Shown: positions 59,741 through 64,000 of the stretch, piece by piece
Numbering within the stretch: the stretch's first letter is position 1
Layout of the letters: each line of letters starts with the position of its first letter
Position numbers and translations under genes: made by a program
NCBI RefSeq assembly: GCF_017874035.1
Contig: NZ_JAGGKV010000020.1
Span: 1 to 64,000 of the forward strand
Origin: Paenibacillus aceris
GTDB taxonomy: Bacteria; Bacillota; Bacilli; Paenibacillales; NBRC-103111
Direction: 5' to 3'
Length of the DNA stretch: 64,000 nt
Notes under the pieces: model-generated
Database searches by the model: none
What the model saw: only the letters and a program-made list of their open reading frames with translations
What the model was told of the DNA's origin: nothing

Positions 59741-59916
59741 GGAACTGTGGTCCGCTATTCTGGCCAAGTCAGCATAAATCGCAATCTTAGCGGAACTACA
59801 GTCCCTTATTTGCCGGGGAGACCTGCAATTCGGCCAAAATACACAAAATAGCGCCCCCTAGTTCCCCCTAAGAGGGGAAAGGGGCGCTAAACAGCAAAAT
59901 AGCGGATCATAGTTCC
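59741..59916. repeat. 176-bp four-motif palindromic element, copy 3
   Basis: Forward motifs at 59741-59760 and 59792-59811, inverted motifs at 59846-59865 and 59897-59916. Same 51 / 34 / 51 geometry, 248 bp after copy 2. It ends 17 bp before the ABC-F terminator. Confidence 0.85.
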
Positions 59917-59933
59917 CACTCTCCCGCAAGACA

Positions 59934-59962
59934 CAAAAAAGAGGAGCCTGTGGCCCCCCTCT
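59934..59962 (-). terminator. Terminator of the ABC-F gene
   Basis: AGAGGGG / CTCCTCT-type stem on the minus strand followed by TTTTTTGTG, directly after the stop codon. Confidence 0.75.
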
Positions 59963-59967
59963 AATTA

Positions 59968-61932
59968 TTATTCCTCCAGCTGTATCCACTCCGCATACAA
60001 CTGATCCAGTTCCGCCTGCGTCGCTTCGCGCTCCGCCCAGAGACGGTTCAATTCATCAGCCGCAGGATTCTCCAGCGCCTGATCGAGCCCGCTGAGCAGC
60101 GTTTCCGCCTCCGCGATCTCTCGCTCCAGCTTCATCCGCGTGAACGCAGCCGAGCTGCGAGACTTCCCGCGCGAAGCTGCGTCCACCCGCGGCTTCGCCT
60201 CGGCCTCGGGCTTTGCCCTTGCTCCAGCTTTCGCTTCAGCCCTCGCTCCTGCTGCCCTTGCTCCAGCTCTCGCTTCAGCACCCGCTCCCGCTCTCGCATC
60301 CACCTCCCGCAGCTGCGCGCTCTTCGCTTTGTAATCATCGAAGCTGCCCAAATATACGGTGATGCGTCCTTGATGCAGCTCCCATATTTTCTGGGACAGC
60401 CGGTTCATAAAGTAGCGGTCGTGCGTCACGGCAAGCACCGTGCCCGGAAACTCCTCGAGCGCTTCCTCCAAAGCCTCCCGCGAGGCAATGTCCATATGAT
60501 TCGTCGGCTCATCCAAAATGAGCAGATTCGGCTTGCGCAGCACGAGCAGGGCCAGCCGCAGTCGCGTCCACTCTCCGCCGGAGAGCGAGCTCACCGGCTT
60601 GAAAACGTCGGCGCCATAGAACAAATAAGCAGCGAGACGGCCTCTAGCCTCCCCTTCTTCCATCCGGGCTTCCTCGCAGAAGTAGGCCAGTACCGACTTC
60701 TTCTGATCCTCGGGATACTCCTGCTGGGCCAAGTAGCCGATATCCACGCGCGCGCCGAGCTCCAGCTCGCCCCCGTCAGGGCTCACCTCGCCCATGATCA
60801 TTTTCAGCAGCGTCGTTTTCCCAGAACCGTTATGCCCCAGAAGCATCACCTTCTCGCCATACTCCAGCAAGCCGTTTGCCCTCTGAAGCAGCACTTTATC
60901 CCCATACTGCTTGCTAACGTTCTCAAAGGCAATCACTCGTTTACCGGAACGGTCATCCACCTTCAACCCGAACTCCGCCGCTTTCGGATCAAGAACCGGG
61001 CGCTTCAGTTTCTCCATCCGATCCAGCGCTTTCTGCATGGAGGCCGCCCGGCGGAAGAACTTCTCATTTCCTCCGATACGCCCCCACTCCGTCAGCTGCT
61101 TGATCGTCTCTTTCATCTTCTTGATGACCTTCTGCTGTTCTTGATAATCCGCGAATTGCTGTAGCAGCCGGACTTCTTTCTCCTTCATGTATCCCGAATA
61201 GGAAGTCAGATAGGTCGAAGACTCCCCATCTTCCAACTCCACAATCTTGGTGACGACGCGGTCCAAAAAGTAGCGGTCATGAGACACAATGAAGCACGCG
61301 CCCTCATAATGGGTCAGATACTCCTCCAACCATTCCACGCCAAATAAATCGAGATGATTCGTCGGCTCATCGAGCAGCAGCAAATCCGGCTTGCCGATCA
61401 ATTGAGAAGCGAGCGCAATCTTGGTCTTCTCTCCTCCGGACAGCGAGGCGAAACTCCGTTCATATACTTCCCGGCCAATGCGGAGTCCGCTTGCCACCTG
61501 GTCAATTCTAGCATCCAGTTCGTAGCCGCCCTCCCGCTCGAAACGCTCCTGCAGCTGCGCATACCGCCCCAACAGCTGATCAAGCTGACCGACCGCAGCA
61601 GGGTCCGACATTCGCTGCTCCAGCTCCATCATCGCAGAACGGCACTCTAGAAGCTCCGCAAAACTAGCCGCCAGTACATCGTACACCGTGCCGCTCTCCC
61701 ATTCCGTCGGGATTTGAGCCAAATAACCGATACGCGTATCTTTGCGCACTGTTAATTGCCCTTCGTCCGGCTTTTCCATTTTGGAAATGAGCCGCAGCAG
61801 GGTCGATTTGCCGCTTCCGTTTCGCCCCACCAATCCGATTCTTTCGCCTTGATGAATTTCAAAAGTAACATCGGCAAGCACCAATTGCGCGCCGTGGTAT
61901 TTCTTTATATTTTGACCATTTATAATTAACAT
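59968..61932 (-). CDS. ABC-F family ATPase (ribosome-acting)
   Basis: 654 aa, two ABC domains without membrane helices: Walker A GRNGSGKST (about 36-44) and GHNGSGKTT (about 355-363), signatures LSGGEKTK and LSGGEWTR, Walker B LLLLDEPTNHLD and LLILDEPTNHMD. The interdomain linker is about 240-325. Members remodel stalled or drug-bound ribosomes. A low-complexity Ala/Arg/Glu stretch (60180-60320, repeats of ARA and AEA) leads to a C-terminal coiled coil as in Uup/YdiF-type proteins. The 48-codon ORF and terminator upstream suggest leader-controlled expression. Confidence 0.9.
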   Translation of the reverse strand: MLIINGQNIKKYHGAQLVLADVTFEIHQGERIGLVGRNGSGKSTLLRLISKMEKPDEGQLTVRKDTRIGYLAQIPTEWESGTVYDVLAASFAELLECRSAMMELEQRMSDPAAVGQLDQLLGRYAQLQERFEREGGYELDARIDQVASGLRIGREVYERSFASLSGGEKTKIALASQLIGKPDLLLLDEPTNHLDLFGVEWLEEYLTHYEGACFIVSHDRYFLDRVVTKIVELEDGESSTYLTSYSGYMKEKEVRLLQQFADYQEQQKVIKKMKETIKQLTEWGRIGGNEKFFRRAASMQKALDRMEKLKRPVLDPKAAEFGLKVDDRSGKRVIAFENVSKQYGDKVLLQRANGLLEYGEKVMLLGHNGSGKTTLLKMIMGEVSPDGGELELGARVDIGYLAQQEYPEDQKKSVLAYFCEEARMEEGEARGRLAAYLFYGADVFKPVSSLSGGEWTRLRLALLVLRKPNLLILDEPTNHMDIASREALEEALEEFPGTVLAVTHDRYFMNRLSQKIWELHQGRITVYLGSFDDYKAKSAQLREVDARAGAGAEARAGARAAGARAEAKAGARAKPEAEAKPRVDAASRGKSRSSAAFTRMKLEREIAEAETLLSGLDQALENPAADELNRLWAEREATQAELDQLYAEWIQLEE

Positions 61933-61988
61933 CGTTAAGGATCCTCCCTGGTTATGAAAGACCCTAACCTGAACATCCTGAACGCAGC

Positions 61989-62021
61989 AAAAAAGGCCGC
62001 AGGAAAATTCCTACGACCTTT
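61989..62021 (-). terminator. Terminator between the small leader ORF and the ABC-F gene
   Basis: AAAGG(T)CGTAGGAA pairs with TTCCTGCGGCCTTT (one G-U) and TTTTTTGC follows on the minus strand. It lies 21 bp after the small ORF stop and 57 bp before the ABC-F ATG. This placement fits either an ordinary terminator or an attenuator. Confidence 0.8.
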
Positions 62022-62041
62022 GCGGATAGCTCCGATTGAGG

Positions 62042-62185
62042 CTAAGGTAGGTGTCTTTTCGTGAGTTGTGAAACCATATGATCATATTTGGACAGACTTC
62101 TCCCGTTGTGGGCTGCTGCATGAACGATGCCAGCCATCGCGATGGGTAACTGGCTCACACGGTTGTTCACAAACTCTCGATTCAT
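62042..62185 (-). CDS. 47-residue ORF upstream of the ABC-F gene (possible leader peptide)
   Basis: ATG at 62185, ten bases after a near-perfect GGAGGTGA site; the product starts MNREFVNNRVSQLPIAM and ends LTKRHLP. No family recognised, no signal peptide. A TTGACC box and AT-rich -10-like sequence lie upstream (about 62228-62250). The strong ribosome site argues it is translated. Because a terminator follows and then an ABC-F gene, it may be a regulatory leader ORF that senses ribosome stalling. It could equally be an independent small protein. Confidence 0.6.
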   Translation of the reverse strand: MNREFVNNRVSQLPIAMAGIVHAAAHNGRSLSKYDHMVSQLTKRHLP

Positions 62186-62272
62186 CCTACCTTCACCTCC
62201 TTTTCTTCAGATATATCAAATATTACCATAACCATCGGTCAATTCGCAACCGAAAAGCGCCCGTTTCCGAGC

Positions 62273-63175
62273 TCAATGCTCGCTGCGCATTTTATCCGTG
62301 ACTTCCAGATACAGCACTTGGAGAAATTTTTTTATGTTGATTTTGCTTTTCTCCGACTTCAAATTCTCATCAATTTCTTTCATTTTCAAACGGACATCCT
62401 GGAATTCAAAATAGAGCGGCGCATAATGCTCAAATTTCGGATTGCTGTAATCCGTCAAACCAATGCTCGCCATATGGGTTAAGGCAGCCATGACAGCACG
62501 GCGAATCCGCTGCTCGACAGCTTTTCCTTCTTTTTCCACGTCAGCTTCAGTCAGTTTGTGGCAGCGGGCTGCCGTTTCATAAAGATCCTTCAGCGGCGGA
62601 ATGCCTTCACCTCTGTGATGCTTTGTGAGATGTTCGATAATGTCCGTCACATCCCGGCTTCCGCTCTCCCCAACGATCCCCATATCCATGAGAATGGGCT
62701 GCAGAATCTCGCGGACGCTGCGCTTTTTGCGGATGCTATCCGAAGCCACATTCATTAGGCTAAGCTTCGTTAAAGAATCCTGAATCTCCTTCAGGGAACG
62801 ACTGATTTTCCACTGCTCGTTGACCTTGGAAAGCACGGCTTCCACTTCAATTTTGTTAATCGGCTTCTGAATATAGTATTCGACGCCAGCCTGATACGCC
62901 TTGCCGATCATCTCTTTATTTTCAATCTGCGAAATCATGACGTACTTCCCTTGAAAGCCTTGCTCCTTGAGCCGAATAATGGTCTCAATGCCATCCTGAT
63001 CCGGCATCAGCAGATCGATGACAACGACATCAGGTGTCGTTTCGAGCAGCACTCTTTCCCCTTCGCTCCCGCTGCCTGCTGTTCCTACGACTTCGCCTAG
63101 CCCGCCTTTTTCAATAATCTTGTGCAGCATCAGCCTGCTCACCGCATCATCGTCTACAATTCCAAAAGACAACAT
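62273..63175 (-). CDS. glnL: GlnL (YcbB)-type response regulator
   Basis: 300 aa. Receiver domain (about 1-122) with acidic pair in FGIVDDDAVS, phospho-Asp in VVVIDLLMPDQDG (about 50-62) and Lys in YYIQKPINK. The C-terminal region (about 130-298) matches the YcbB output domain: MDMGIVGESGSRDVTDIIEHL, RIRRAVMAALTHMASIGLTDYSNPKFEHYAPLYFEF (cited in part). In Bacillus this regulator controls glutamine use genes. It lies 5 bp after its kinase gene. The target is not in this window. Confidence 0.85.
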   Translation of the reverse strand: MLSFGIVDDDAVSRLMLHKIIEKGGLGEVVGTAGSGSEGERVLLETTPDVVVIDLLMPDQDGIETIIRLKEQGFQGKYVMISQIENKEMIGKAYQAGVEYYIQKPINKIEVEAVLSKVNEQWKISRSLKEIQDSLTKLSLMNVASDSIRKKRSVREILQPILMDMGIVGESGSRDVTDIIEHLTKHHRGEGIPPLKDLYETAARCHKLTEADVEKEGKAVEQRIRRAVMAALTHMASIGLTDYSNPKFEHYAPLYFEFQDVRLKMKEIDENLKSEKSKINIKKFLQVLYLEVTDKMRSEH

Positions 63176-63180
63176 GATCT

Positions 63181-64000
63181 CTACGCTCCTTTTTTCAACG
63201 TATCGGTCAATAAGGTAATCACAAAAGTTGTCTGAGGGCTAAGCTCGTCAGAACGCAAATGAATATCCCCGCTTAAGGAATGAACGATATCCCGCACGTG
63301 GGAGAGCCCGATTCCGGTTGCAGCAAAGCCCTCCTGATTGAATTTGGTCGTAAAGCCGGGCTCGAAAATCATCTCCTTCTCGAACTCGGCAATCCCCGTC
63401 CCCGTATCCGATACCGTCAGAATCGTTTCAGCGCCACGCTCGTACGCACTTACGTGAATCGTCCCCTGATCTTCGATGGCCTCCACGCTATTGGACAAAA
63501 GATTATTCATCACGGTTAGCAAAGGAAGGTAATGATCCGAATCATAGTCGATTCGCAGATCTGTGGTGAATTGAATGTGTTTGCCAAGCATCCCGCTGTA
63601 TCCGTGATTGGACTTTATCGCGAACTCTACGATTTCCGCCAGCCTCATATCCGAGGCGAATTCCCGATCGAACAGCTTCAATAAACCGGCGAGGATGCGC
63701 TGCGAATCCTTTTTCACCTCATGGATTTGTTGCGTGATTTCTAAAATCGTTCGGGCATAGCTTTTCAGGCCCGTGCCGTTTACTCTTTCGTATAAATTGT
63801 GGCTTTTGGCCGTCAGCTGCTCGATCGTCTCCATCGACTTACGGAGGTAAAATACTTCGCCGTAAAGCCCGCTGTTTGTATTCAGCATCTGCTCCATCCG
63901 CTTCTGCTGCTCACTGTGGAGAACCCGCATCTGATGAATGGTGACGCTGCTGTAGATGCCGACCACAAAATAGCTTCGTACGAGTGCGGTCACGGTAATA
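63181..64000 (-). CDS. glnK: GlnK (YcbA)-type sensor histidine kinase, truncated by window edge
   Basis: Only the C-terminal part is visible; the frame runs off the window, so the apparent start (GTG at 63993) is not trusted. About residues 30-95 form a helical dimerisation region; the phospho-acceptor His is likely in EITQQIHEVKKDSQRI. The ATPase domain has MNNLLSNSVEAIED (N box), VSDTGTGIAEFE (G1) and ATGIGLSHVRDIV (G2). It pairs with the GlnL regulator 5 bp downstream. Confidence 0.85.
   Translation of the reverse strand, partial: ITVTALVRSYFVVGIYSSVTIHQMRVLHSEQQKRMEQMLNTNSGLYGEVFYLRKSMETIEQLTAKSHNLYERVNGTGLKSYARTILEITQQIHEVKKDSQRILAGLLKLFDREFASDMRLAEIVEFAIKSNHGYSGMLGKHIQFTTDLRIDYDSDHYLPLLTVMNNLLSNSVEAIEDQGTIHVSAYERGAETILTVSDTGTGIAEFEKEMIFEPGFTTKFNQEGFAATGIGLSHVRDIVHSLSGDIHLRSDELSPQTTFVITLLTDTLKKGA

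Larger units (their letters stand above)
59133..59967. other. Intergenic region with two 176-bp repeat elements
   Basis: 835 bp without a supported gene. It contains two complete copies of the 176-bp four-motif element (59317-59492 and 59741-59916), a GC-rich stretch between them and the terminator of the ABC-F gene at 59934-59962. Confidence 0.7.

Noticed and set aside
59317..59916. CRISPR array, because of 20-bp repeats with 31-bp variable spacers
   Set aside because: Only two direct copies occur before the motif inverts, the repeats are degenerate, and no cas gene is nearby. The fixed inverted layout is not CRISPR-like.
60370..61164. 264-residue plus-strand ORF opposite the ABC-F gene
   Set aside because: Antisense shadow of the second half of the ABC-F gene; no ribosome site or domain.

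Overview
The window looks like a chromosomal segment of a Gram-positive, Paenibacillus-like Bacillota. The signs are strong GGAGG ribosome sites, lipoprotein-anchored ABC solute-binding proteins, a YesM/YesN pair, a GlnK/GlnL pair, copper-amine-oxidase-like 'stalk' domains, a bacterial nitric oxide synthase and a TPP-riboswitch thi operon of Bacillus type. Most genes lie on the minus strand. No rRNA, tRNA, transposase, integrase or CRISPR array was seen.

Layout. 0.2-5.8 kb: a lone hutH, a TIM-barrel sugar isomerase/epimerase facing a divergent AraC regulator, and an ArsR-like regulator coupled to an M29 aminopeptidase behind a near-consensus promoter and a perfect inverted repeat. 6.1-12.6 kb: thiamine operon, TPP riboswitch - tenI - thiO - thiS - thiG - thiD - thiE - (terminator) - thiC, with no thiF. 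12.7-16.4 kb: a BASS-family transporter, a small membrane protein, a lipoprotein FAD oxidoreductase and a Gly-rich lipoprotein.

16.8-34.8 kb is the most unusual part. A minus-strand run of ten closely spaced genes encodes a TolC-like coiled-coil/stalk protein, a membrane protein with a degenerate class III cyclase domain, a GNAT enzyme, a nucleotide-transporter-like membrane domain fused to HEAT repeats and a cyclic-nucleotide-binding fold, a partner-switching trio (ATPase kinase, STAS, GAF-PP2C), a DUF4157 protein of the kind associated with extracellular contractile injection systems (eCIS), a second protein with the same N-terminal signature, and a YbjN-like small protein. Facing it are a DUF4280 (PAAR-like) protein and a membrane-anchored MORN-repeat protein. 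I read this as a signalling and cargo locus, possibly serving a contractile injection system encoded elsewhere. No sheath, tube or baseplate gene lies in the window. 34.8-36.5 kb is an AT-rich patch with a toxin-like C-terminal fragment and orphan small ORFs.

36.6-48.9 kb is a peptidoglycan-sugar recycling locus: murR, then murQ - ABC importer - GNAT - PIG-L-like - namZ - murK-like kinase - nagZ - anmK, with good promoters and candidate MurR sites. NamZ and NagZ lack signal peptides, so disaccharides are probably imported whole and cut inside the cell. 49-56.2 kb: RarD-type transporter, a second sugar ABC importer and its YesM/YesN system. 56.9-59.1 kb: nitric oxide synthase, an unknown protein and a pirin. 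60-64 kb: an ABC-F ATPase preceded by a 47-codon ORF and a terminator (possible attenuation), then GlnL and the cut-off GlnK.

A notable non-coding feature is a 176-bp element present three times (16411-16586, 59317-59492, 59741-59916). Each has four 20-bp motifs, two direct and two inverted, at exactly the same spacing, while the sequence between motifs differs.
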